From the NCBI RefSeq assembly GCF_900316465.1, contig NZ_ONDD01000012.1, positions 17,541 through 81,540 on the forward strand: 64,000 bases of DNA, in the 5' to 3' direction. The stretch comes from an uncultured Fibrobacter sp. (GTDB lineage: Bacteria > Fibrobacterota > Fibrobacteria > Fibrobacterales > Fibrobacteraceae). Below, piece after piece: positions 24,941-32,457 of the stretch (position 1 is its first letter; the number at the start of each line of letters is the position of its first letter). The translations under genes were made by a program, and so were the position numbers. A model generated the notes under the pieces. That model was not told where the DNA came from. It was given only the letters and a program-made list of their open reading frames with translations, and did no database searches.

Positions 24941-26258
24941 TGTTCGCCCCCAAGCACTTGAGGAACACCTGCACATCTTCGGGCGAATTTTCAGCCTTCA
25001 CCTTGTATAAGAAATCGTTGGCCATCTTTTTGGCAAAGCGTTCGTACATCATTTGCACGCGGTGGCGATCTTCTTCGGGCAAATCCGGCATCGAACGGAG
25101 CAATTTGTCAGATTCTTCGTTCGCCGACTTCAGCATTCTTTCGGCATGCACACTAATCTGTTTCGAGACTTCGTCCATGCGCATCCACTGCAAGAATTCG
25201 TCAATGCCTTCTTTCAGAATCTTTTGGGCGGCTTCAAGCTCAATCATGCGCAGGCGGCGATTTTCAGAGACAACCTTTTCGAGGTCATCGACGCAAACGT
25301 ATTGCACGCCAGAAATCTCACCGATACAAGCTTCCGCATTACGCGGGCTACCCAAATCAATCACCAAGCGCTTGGCATTAGCGCTTACGCCCGGGTGTTC
25401 TGCCACCTTGCTGCAATGACGTTCAAACACGACATCGAGCGCACCTTTAGGGGCATTGCCTTCGGGTACTTCAACAGCTCCAATCGCCTTTGCATATTCT
25501 TCTTTCGTAATGATCGGCTCTTGACAGGCGCTGCAAAGAATCACCACATCACACTTGCCGAGCACCTGATAGCGGTCTTCAAACTTGACCGGCGTGAGCA
25601 CGTCTGCAAATTTTTCGGCATTTGCAAAGGTTTTGCTGCTTGCAAAAATCTTGGTCGTATTTTCTTGCACATACTTGAGCATCAAGGAGCCCATTTCACC
25701 GAGACCCACAATGTATACGGTACGGTTTTCCAAGTCATCAAAGGTGTGCTGCACCTGTTTCATGGCCAAGAACGGAATATTGCAACTGAGCTTGCTCAAG
25801 TTGGTTTCGGTCTTGATACGCTTGGTGGTGTGAATGGCACTCTGAAAGAGCTTGTTCAGGGTATTCCCCGTTGCATGCAACTGGTGCGCCGTTTCGTAGG
25901 CGCGGCCAATCTGGTGTAAAATTTGGTCTTCACCCATTGCCACCGAATCAAGACCCGCACACACGTTCATCACGTGGCGCGCCACCTCGTCGCCCGACTT
26001 AAAGTAAAAGAATTTCGCAAAATCGTCGTAACTCTGTCCAGCAAGTCCACAAACGTACTTAACCAATTCAACATCACTCAATTCGCGGTCAGACGCCACG
26101 TAAACTTCGGTACGATTACAAGTAGCAAGTATTAAAAGTTCATCAAAGGTCGAATGGCTCAACGCTTCGGTCTTGACATCCATCGGGATATAGAACTTTT
26201 CGCGAATTGCGATTTCAGCCACCTTGTGGCTCATGCCTGCCATATAAATTTTGCGCAT
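24933..26258 (-). CDS. hemA: Glutamyl-tRNA reductase
   Basis: 441 aa. First committed step of the C5 tetrapyrrole pathway: NADPH-dependent reduction of Glu-tRNA to glutamate-1-semialdehyde. The catalytic Cys is in LILATCNRTEVYVA (about 45). The substrate region is EDQILHQIGRAYETAH, the NADPH-binding segment is VYIVGLGEMGSLMLKYV and the C-terminal dimerisation helix is normal. The ATG at 26258 lies 6 nt after TAAATT with no ribosome site, predicting a leaderless mRNA. It is first gene of hemA-hemC-tgt. Confidence 0.96.
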   Translation of the reverse strand: MRKIYMAGMSHKVAEIAIREKFYIPMDVKTEALSHSTFDELLILATCNRTEVYVASDRELSDVELVKYVCGLAGQSYDDFAKFFYFKSGDEVARHVMNVCAGLDSVAMGEDQILHQIGRAYETAHQLHATGNTLNKLFQSAIHTTKRIKTETNLSKLSCNIPFLAMKQVQHTFDDLENRTVYIVGLGEMGSLMLKYVQENTTKIFASSKTFANAEKFADVLTPVKFEDRYQVLGKCDVVILCSACQEPIITKEEYAKAIGAVEVPEGNAPKGALDVVFERHCSKVAEHPGVSANAKRLVIDLGSPRNAEACIGEISGVQYVCVDDLEKVVSENRRLRMIELEAAQKILKEGIDEFLQWMRMDEVSKQISVHAERMLKSANEESDKLLRSMPDLPEEDRHRVQMMYERFAKKMANDFLYKVKAENSPEDVQVFLKCLGANND

Positions 26259-26278
26259 GGGCTAAATTTAGAAAAATC

Positions 26279-27541
26279 TCAATAGCCGATTTCGTTGTCG
26301 ATCCAGCGGTAGCGCTGTTTCATCCATTCTATCATGGTTTCAACAGCCTCGTCATAAGAACCGTAAGCATCCTTCAGAGCCCAGTTTTCGGTATTTTGCA
26401 TGACCGGCCAGCGACGGTATTCATTTTCAATAGCCTTGTCGATAATGGTGCGGTACAACGGAACACTGTCAATCAACGCCTTAAACGTTTCGCGGTGTTC
26501 TTTCCAAAAATCAACGGCAGCGCGGTCAACCAAGGAATTTTGGAGAAGATAGTAATTCAGGCGATACCTGCGAATGTACCATTCTTCAGGCTTTTTATTC
26601 TGTTCGCGTGAGGCATTTCCAAACGCCAAGTCAAAATCCCACAAGGGACCAAAATGAATCGGTTCACCCTTTTTCCAAGTAAAGTGTACACTGCGGGCAA
26701 AGTTTCCATCTTCATTCTTCGAATATTCATGGACCCAATAAAAAAGGAGGTAATCGTCGAGATCAATCCAATCCACGATTTCATCGCTGTTATACCTATA
26801 CGGGCGCATCGCAAAATTTTCGAATGCGTTTATATGGTCCAGCAAAAGCTCTTCTGTTTCGGGCGATGGATTTTTCGGGGATTTGATGTGGTAATAAAAA
26901 CCGTTATCACTCTGAACATAGGGGGGATCAAACTTTTTGGAATCCTCTTTTTCGACAAGGAACGTTGTGTCGTTTTCTTCGATATTCACACGATTCTTGG
27001 CGACCTTGATCGTTTCGGAGAGCAAATAGAGTCCCATGTACTTGCGGTTAAGATAAACCTCTACAAATTGCATTTTAGGCGTATACTTGGCACCGAGCCA
27101 TTCCGAAAGACGGGTCATCATGTAATTGCGCAAATGGGTCTTGTCACCATAATTAGCAATCAACGCCCAGTCGCGATTTTTGGGCATCCCAAAGAGATTC
27201 ACCTTATCCTTGAATTCCAACTTCAAGCCGTATTTGGGCATTTTAAAACTGGAATTGCCTCGTCCGCGTACAGTGAGTTCGTAGACTTCGCTTTCGGGGG
27301 CTTTTTCGCCGTAAATCTGCAAGTGCGAAGGAATCTCGGTTTCGCGGTCACGAATGCCCGCAAAGTCTTCGGTCTCAATCACCAAGCGAGGGAGTCCGGC
27401 GTACGGGTACACGGAATCGTCTATGGGAAGACTGTCGGGATTGCTTTCGGTTTCGGCCCAATAACAGGCAGCAAGGCAGATGCAGCAAAAAAATGCTGCA
27501 AGCTGATTGAGCAAGCTTATTTTGCGGGCCATTAAACGCAT
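26279..27541 (-). CDS. CotH-kinase-domain lipoprotein
   Basis: 420 aa with a lipobox (CICLAAC, Cys near residue 25). The body is a CotH domain: GRGNSSFKMPKYGLKLEF, DWALIANYGDKTHLRNYM, FLVEKED, and the metal-binding block HFGPLWDFDLAFGN. CotH of Bacillus is an atypical protein kinase; secreted bacterial homologues are linked to spore coat, cellulosome or envelope proteins, and a target cannot be named here. The ATG at 27541 follows TATATT by 7 nt with no ribosome site. Divergent from 27643. Confidence 0.85.
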   Translation of the reverse strand: MRLMARKISLLNQLAAFFCCICLAACYWAETESNPDSLPIDDSVYPYAGLPRLVIETEDFAGIRDRETEIPSHLQIYGEKAPESEVYELTVRGRGNSSFKMPKYGLKLEFKDKVNLFGMPKNRDWALIANYGDKTHLRNYMMTRLSEWLGAKYTPKMQFVEVYLNRKYMGLYLLSETIKVAKNRVNIEENDTTFLVEKEDSKKFDPPYVQSDNGFYYHIKSPKNPSPETEELLLDHINAFENFAMRPYRYNSDEIVDWIDLDDYLLFYWVHEYSKNEDGNFARSVHFTWKKGEPIHFGPLWDFDLAFGNASREQNKKPEEWYIRRYRLNYYLLQNSLVDRAAVDFWKEHRETFKALIDSVPLYRTIIDKAIENEYRRWPVMQNTENWALKDAYGSYDEAVETMIEWMKQRYRWIDNEIGY

Positions 27542-27642
27542 CAGCTGAAATATAATTCTTTTAATTGCCTCACTGATGCGATTTCACTAACGTGAATTCT
27601 GTTTAGGGAATATATTTCATAAAAAAAATTATATTTCTTGAC

Positions 27643-28431
27643 ATGAATAAAGTCTTCGGGTGCATTTTGTCAATTGCTTTTGTGGCAAGCTTTGCCACAG
27701 AGAGCCTGCACCCGATTATAGCTCCCGCAACCCAATTGGGCGTTCAAGGGACAGTCGAATTAGACGATGACGTTTACAGCGGCGACATGGAAGTCTCGGC
27801 AGAATATGCCGTACACCCGCGCCTAAGCCTTTACGTAGACGGCGCGTTCCGTTTTTTGAGTTATAGCTACGAATATTCCACCGATGGCTACATCCACAAT
27901 TATTGTAACCTTCATGTGAATGGCTTTAACGAGACCTACGTGGGCGCAAAAGGACTGATTCTCCCCTACTTGGGGTTGAATCTCGGCTGGCAATTCCCGC
28001 CCGGCGAAGGTTCCCAAAAGAACCGCTTTCACCGCCTGAATGTTGAGCCCTTCAACCTGCTGCAGGTTTCCAAGAATCTAACCGTAGGCACTGCCTTACG
28101 ATACAACACCTTCCTCGAAGACAAAAACTTCAAGCCCGGTGACGAAATCGGATTCAAGGCATCACTCGTCTGGACTCCTGCCCACTGGGAATTCAGCGAA
28201 GTCTTCCTTTACCAGGCGCGAATCGAAGAATCGGAAAACAGGAACCTGGACAAGCGTTATCGCGGCATGAAGGACAAATACCGCGGCATGAAAATGAAGT
28301 TTGACGCCATGCGCTACTTCAACATTGCAGGGTTTTCTACGGGTTTCGGGCTGAATTACGAAATCCACGAAGGCACGTTATTCGGCTTTGAAACAGGCCA
28401 CCGCATCGGAATTGAAGCGAAAATTCTTTAG
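27643..28431 (+). CDS. Secreted hypothetical protein (outer-membrane-type)
   Basis: 262 aa with a signal peptide (cleaved near ASFATES). The rest alternates aromatic and polar residues in amphipathic strands (LSLYVDGAFRFLSYSYEY, GLILPYLGLNLGWQF, GFSTGFGLNYEIHEG), the look of a small beta-barrel, ending in a hydrophobic strand. A charged RYRGMKDKYRGMKMK doublet lies at about 205-219. I do not recognise the family. The ATG is 7 nt after TATATT (27630-27635) and lacks a ribosome site. The next gene starts 8 nt after its stop. Confidence 0.65.
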   Translation: MNKVFGCILSIAFVASFATESLHPIIAPATQLGVQGTVELDDDVYSGDMEVSAEYAVHPRLSLYVDGAFRFLSYSYEYSTDGYIHNYCNLHVNGFNETYVGAKGLILPYLGLNLGWQFPPGEGSQKNRFHRLNVEPFNLLQVSKNLTVGTALRYNTFLEDKNFKPGDEIGFKASLVWTPAHWEFSEVFLYQARIEESENRNLDKRYRGMKDKYRGMKMKFDAMRYFNIAGFSTGFGLNYEIHEGTLFGFETGHRIGIEAKIL

Positions 28432-28439
28432 GAGTACAT

Positions 28440-29018
28440 ATGAAATCTAAAATCATATCAATATTTCTGATACTTCTTTTCACATCCATCTCGTTTGCCC
28501 GAGAACCAGAAAACAACACCGAACATCCCAGCAAGGATTCTACGGTTGATACAACGAGCAATCCCAACGAGAAAAATACCTTTAAGCGGCATACGATAAG
28601 CGTCGGTTACGGCATTTTAACGGCTTCGGATATTATCGGAATGATCGGCGCCGCAATTGTAAGCATGTTCAGTGAAGAAGACAACTTTGGAACCTTGGGG
28701 GCACTTTCCATTGATTACGGCTACAAGGTTGGAGAAGTTTTCGAAACGGGTCTCGTTTTCAACTATGCGGAACCTATCAAGAATACGCCTCTTTACACCA
28801 TTATGCCAAGGGCAAAGTTCAACTTCAATTCAACTGGATTTTTCAACCCGTTCATGGAACTGGATCTTGGCGCATCCTTCAGCGAAAACGGAGCGATTCC
28901 CATGTTCCACACCACATTGCTCGGACTCGAGATGGGGCGGACCATCCCCCTGACAATCAACATTTTAAGCTTTGGACAGCGCGGCATGCTCTATACCTCG
29001 CTAGGAGTCAAGTTCTAG
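28440..29018 (+). CDS. Secreted hypothetical protein
   Basis: 192 aa with a signal peptide ending SISFA and a polar Asn/Thr/Ser linker to about residue 50. The remainder has amphipathic strands and hydrophobic stretches (TISVGYGILTASDIIGMIGAAIVSMF, LSIDYGYKVGEVFETGLVFNY), again compatible with an outer-membrane barrel. GGAG lies 6 nt before the ATG. It is cotranscribed with 27643-28431 and so may form a complex with it. Family unknown. Confidence 0.62.
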   Translation: MKSKIISIFLILLFTSISFAREPENNTEHPSKDSTVDTTSNPNEKNTFKRHTISVGYGILTASDIIGMIGAAIVSMFSEEDNFGTLGALSIDYGYKVGEVFETGLVFNYAEPIKNTPLYTIMPRAKFNFNSTGFFNPFMELDLGASFSENGAIPMFHTTLLGLEMGRTIPLTINILSFGQRGMLYTSLGVKF

Positions 29019-29024
29019 CAGGGA

Positions 29025-29942
29025 TTAAGCAAAAAAGCGGAAACTCGTTTTCTTGAGTTCACGCACCGAACGCAAAACGACGTAATCAGGGTTGCCGATG
29101 GATTCGGCAGCCTCTTTAATTTGGCGGTCCAGTTCCTCGGCTGACTGAGCATGCATCATGGCGTAGAGCGTGTACGGGAATCCTTCGAAAGCCGGACGCT
29201 CATAGCAATGCGAAATATAGGGCTTTTGCGCTAGAATATCACCGCCATTTGTCGTATTAAAGCAGACCATGGCGTTGTCGGCAAAGCCCGCTTCTTGATG
29301 GCGAAGAATCGCTCCAAAACGGCGCATGCGTCTCAAATCCAGGTCTTCGCGGAGTTCATCACACGATACGCCCCAATCCTTGAACGGGGTAAGCGAATGC
29401 GGGATGTCTTCGCAAGCAACGCGGATTCGGTTGCGGTCCGAGCCGGAAAGCGGTTTCGACCTTGCGCAGGAGTTTTTACGGATTACCGGTGCTGCAGTGC
29501 CGCCCATGACCGTATTAATCTTGAACTTCTTGGTCGCCAAGAGCACATGTACATCGTGCAGTTCTGTTTTCGCACAAACGTCATCGACAATCTTTTGAAT
29601 TTCAGCTTCGGACTGGGCAATGACCGTAAACCATACGTTGTATTCGTGGCTGCGCTGATAATTATGAGTTATCGCAGGAATTTCATTAACAGCGGTTGCG
29701 AACGCTTCTATGGCGGACTCCGTTACCTTTCCCGCACAAAGGCGAGAGATAAAGCCAAGCGCCCTAGAATCGTACACGCCCCCGATACGGCGGATAACGC
29801 CCGACTGACGCAGTCCCTCGACAGCGGCAAAAACGGTCTGTTCGTCGGAACCAAGCTGACCTGCCAGCACCTGATACGGGCGTTCTTCCACCGGAAAAGC
29901 GTCCTGGATGATGGCGAGAAGGTTTTGTTCAAGTTCGGTCAT
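29025..29942 (-). CDS. ahbAB: Sirohaem decarboxylase, fused AhbA-AhbB
   Basis: 305 aa made of two Lrp/AsnC-like halves, each about 150 residues, the size of one AhbA or AhbB subunit. The first half carries VIRRIGGVYDSRALGF and the catalytic-type ITHNYQRSHEYNVWFT. The second carries the AhbB hallmark RRFGAILRHQEAGFADNAM and SHCYERP. Family knowledge: AhbA and AhbB together convert sirohaem to 12,18-didecarboxysirohaem; a natural fusion is like NirDL of haem d1 synthesis. It follows ahbC on the same strand with a 54-bp gap. No strong ribosome site at 29942. Confidence 0.88.
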   Translation of the reverse strand: MTELEQNLLAIIQDAFPVEERPYQVLAGQLGSDEQTVFAAVEGLRQSGVIRRIGGVYDSRALGFISRLCAGKVTESAIEAFATAVNEIPAITHNYQRSHEYNVWFTVIAQSEAEIQKIVDDVCAKTELHDVHVLLATKKFKINTVMGGTAAPVIRKNSCARSKPLSGSDRNRIRVACEDIPHSLTPFKDWGVSCDELREDLDLRRMRRFGAILRHQEAGFADNAMVCFNTTNGGDILAQKPYISHCYERPAFEGFPYTLYAMMHAQSAEELDRQIKEAAESIGNPDYVVLRSVRELKKTSFRFFA

Positions 29943-29981
29943 ACGAATGCGAAATGTGCGATAAGTGATGTGAAATAATCA

Positions 29982-29998
29982 ATTACTCATTCCACATT
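29982..29998. repeat. Short dispersed repeat overlapping the ahbC stop
   Basis: ATTACTCATTCCACATT is identical to 9851-9867. Its last two bases are part of the ahbC stop codon. A GTGATGTGAAAT block beside it echoes the TGTGATG array at 9808. Confidence 0.6.
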
Positions 29999-31172
29999 AC
30001 ACATTTGAAATTTCTTCGTCGGTCAAGTAGCAGGCCGGATCCTCTTCCCAGAAGTCGCCCGTTACAGCCTCGGCGCGAGTACGGAAGTTGCCGTTGCAAA
30101 GGTTCAGATAGGCGCACTTGGGGCAGCGACCCTTCAGAATCGGCTTACGGTTCTTGAGGCCAGCCATAATCGGGTTGCTTTCATCGCTCCAGATTTCGCC
30201 AAAGCTACGTTCGCGCACATTACCCAGCGTAATGTATTGCGTGAACTGGTCCGGGTGAACGTTACCGATGCTATCGATGTTACCGAAGGCCATACCGCTG
30301 CGGTTTCCGCCATTGCGCTGGATAAGCTCCAGCACCTTTTCGGCGCGGGCCGGGTCTTCGCGCAGCATGCGACGATACAGATAAACGGCGTCGGCGTGGT
30401 TGTCCACCGTCAAGATTTCCTTGTCGATTCCACGCTTCTTGAAGTCTAGCGTGCGGTCAATAATTAAATCCATTGCCTTGCGACTTTCTTCGTGGTTCAA
30501 GTCGTTTGCAACCATGGCAGAACCACGACCGCTGTAAACTAGGTGATAGAAGCACACGCGGTCGATGTTTTCAGCTTCGAGCAGGTCGAAAATGGCGTTC
30601 AGGTCTTGCACGTTGTAGCGCGTAATGGTAAAGCGCAGGCCCACCTTCTGGCCAGTCGCCACACAGTTGCGGATACCGCGCAGGGCAAGCCTATAAGCGC
30701 CATCTTTACCGCGGAACTTATCGTGCGTTGCCTCGCAGCCGTCCAGGCTAATGCCCACATAACCTACGCCCATGTCCTTGAGCTTTTGGGCCACGTCAGG
30801 CGTGATGCAGGTGCCGTTCGTGCTGATGGTCGGGCGGATTCCCTTGCTTGCTGCATAATTTGCCAACTCAAAAAAGTCCGGACGGAGAAGCGGTTCGCCA
30901 CCGCTAAAAAGAATCACCGGCACCTTGAAATCGGCCAGTTGATCAATAAGGGCCAAGCCTTCCTCGTGCGTCAGTTCGTTCTGGTACTTGATAGCCTCGG
31001 AGCGAGCGTAACAATGCACGCAGCTAAGGTTGCAAGTCTTGGTGCAGTTCCACACCACCACAGGGCCACGGCCCGGCGCAACGCCGTTCTTGCATTCATG
31101 AGCCTTGGGTTCGTAACGCAGCTGGTCACCGTAATTCGGCGTATCCATCAAAAGCTTGGTAATACTGATCAT
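29997..31172 (-). CDS. ahbC: Radical SAM protein, AhbC-type
   Basis: 391 aa. The radical-SAM cluster site is CNLSCVHCYA (CxxxCxxC), preceded by PVVVWNCTKT. FSGGEPLLRPD is the SAM-contacting GGE motif. The C-terminal CPKCAYLNLCNGNFRTRAEAVTGDFWEEDPAC is a SPASM-type second cluster site. The N-terminus MISITKLLMDTPNYGDQLRY matches the AhbC/NirJ subgroup better than AhbD. Proposed reaction: removal of acetate groups from didecarboxysirohaem to give Fe-coproporphyrin III. AhbD, the last step, is not in this window. It precedes ahbAB in an apparent operon. Confidence 0.85.
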   Translation of the reverse strand: MISITKLLMDTPNYGDQLRYEPKAHECKNGVAPGRGPVVVWNCTKTCNLSCVHCYARSEAIKYQNELTHEEGLALIDQLADFKVPVILFSGGEPLLRPDFFELANYAASKGIRPTISTNGTCITPDVAQKLKDMGVGYVGISLDGCEATHDKFRGKDGAYRLALRGIRNCVATGQKVGLRFTITRYNVQDLNAIFDLLEAENIDRVCFYHLVYSGRGSAMVANDLNHEESRKAMDLIIDRTLDFKKRGIDKEILTVDNHADAVYLYRRMLREDPARAEKVLELIQRNGGNRSGMAFGNIDSIGNVHPDQFTQYITLGNVRERSFGEIWSDESNPIMAGLKNRKPILKGRCPKCAYLNLCNGNFRTRAEAVTGDFWEEDPACYLTDEEISNV

Positions 31173-31205
31173 AATCTAAAACTTGTTTGGGAATGGCCTA
31201 AAGAT

Positions 31206-31236
31206 AGAAAAATAACCCCGGTTACCCGAGGTTATT
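31206..31236 (-). terminator. Terminator of the LpoB-like gene
   Basis: On the minus strand AATAACCTCGG/CCGGGGTTATT is followed by TTTTC, about 35 nt after the stop at 31269. It separates that gene from ahbC. Confidence 0.75.
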
Positions 31237-31268
31237 AAAAGCTTTCTCTGTTAAGTGTCGCGTCGCGA

Positions 31269-31877
31269 TTAAAGCTTCACAGAATCCTTAGAGATGAACT
31301 TCTTGATCTTCTTGTCGCCCATCCAGAGCTTCTTGTGGCTCTGCAAATCGGTGAGTTCGAGGTCCACCTGGTAGAAGATAACGGACTGGCCGCCTTCCTG
31401 GTCCACGATGGTGTTGATGGTGCCGGTCAGCATCCAGTCAGCACCAGTTTCCTGGTGGAGTTCCTTGGCGGTTTCTTCGGTAGCGTTACCCTGCTGGTCT
31501 GCAACTTCAGAGCGAAGTTCGGCGCGTTCGGCAGAGTTTGCGACGAAGTCAGCAGCACCGGAATTCAAGAGTGCACGTTCCATGTCCTTGACGAAGGTTT
31601 CGACGCTGATATGTTCGTGGCTCTTGTTGCGAACCTTACCGATCACGACGGTCGGGGTACGGCCCATTTCGCCGATAATCTTTTCAATCTTCTGGCTCTG
31701 CAAGCAGCTCAGAATCATTTCGTCGGCCACCAAGCGGGAGTCGGTATCGTTCCACTTACCCGAAAGATCGGTCGTAGAATTGGTATCGATACGGGTCACG
31801 GTCTTACCGCCACCGCTGCTGCAAGCGACCATGCAGAGCGAACAACCAAGAGCGAGAATAGCAAACAATTTACGCAT
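31269..31877 (-). CDS. LpoB-like envelope lipoprotein (PBP activator family)
   Basis: 202 aa with a lipobox (LCMVAC, Cys near 18). The body resembles the PF13036 family that includes LpoB, outer-membrane lipoproteins that activate PBP1b: LSGKWNDTDSRLVADEMI, a phosphate-loop-like VVIGKVRNKSHEHI, the helix MERALLNSGAADFVANSAERAELRSE and the strand ADWMLTGTINTIVDQEGG. Start is ATG 31877 with AAGGAGA upstream, not the longer frame to 31913. The role in peptidoglycan synthesis is inferred from the family alone. Confidence 0.8.
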   Translation of the reverse strand: MRKLFAILALGCSLCMVACSSGGGKTVTRIDTNSTTDLSGKWNDTDSRLVADEMILSCLQSQKIEKIIGEMGRTPTVVIGKVRNKSHEHISVETFVKDMERALLNSGAADFVANSAERAELRSEVADQQGNATEETAKELHQETGADWMLTGTINTIVDQEGGQSVIFYQVDLELTDLQSHKKLWMGDKKIKKFISKDSVKL

Positions 31878-31992
31878 TAGATTTCTCCTTGAAAATTTTT
31901 TACAAATGTACAATCTTTCTTTTTATTTGTCTATAAAAGAAGCCAGACAATAAAAATAAAGAAGACGAACCGCCAAATTCGCTAGATAGAAT

Positions 31993-32024
31993 AAAAAAAT
32001 ACCGCAGAGCGAACTCTGCGGCAC
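31993..32024 (-). terminator. Terminator of the Lys-rich small gene
   Basis: GTGCCGCAGAG-TTCG-CTCTGCGGTA is followed by TTTTTTT on the minus strand, 22 nt after the stop at 32046. The TTCG tetraloop makes it very stable. Confidence 0.88.
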
Positions 32025-32045
32025 TTTTAAATTGTCGAAGAAAGA

Positions 32046-32333
32046 TTACTTCTCAGCGAATTTCTTAGAGGCGGCCTTGACTTTCGGGTCGTTCTGGGCA
32101 TCCTTGATCTTCTGCTTGATACCGTCTTCAATCTGCTTCTTGAGCTTGGCGGCGAGGGCGGGGAAACGTTCTTCCAGGGAATCGCTAAAGACAGCCGGTT
32201 TCTTGGGAGCGGCAGGACCCTTACGCTTGGCGTTCAGGGGGCGCTTCTTCTTGGCCGGGGCCTTCTTTTCTTGGGATTTTGTTTCCTGAGGCTTGACTTC
32301 TTCTGTGGATTTGACTTCAGTTTCTTCTGACAT
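32046..32333 (-). CDS. Lys/Ala/Pro-rich small basic protein
   Basis: 95 aa from the ATG at 32333, which has AAGAGGT 5 nt upstream. The N-terminal half is low-complexity (EKKAPAKKKRPLNAKRKGPAAPKKPA), resembling histone-H1-like tails. The C-terminal half is a predicted helix, LEERFPALAAKLKKQIEDGIKQKIKDAQ. No signal peptide. A nucleic-acid-binding role is plausible from charge but unproven. Own ribosome site and terminator indicate a monocistronic gene. Confidence 0.72.
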   Translation of the reverse strand: MSEETEVKSTEEVKPQETKSQEKKAPAKKKRPLNAKRKGPAAPKKPAVFSDSLEERFPALAAKLKKQIEDGIKQKIKDAQNDPKVKAASKKFAEK

Positions 32334-32457
32334 AATAGACCTCTTGGAAATATTGTTAATTTGACGGCGCAAAAATAGTAAAAAAATCGCCTGTTCCTAG
32401 GTTTTGCAATTAAAAATTATGCTTTTTTAAGCTAAAAAAGGCGATTTTGGACTACCA

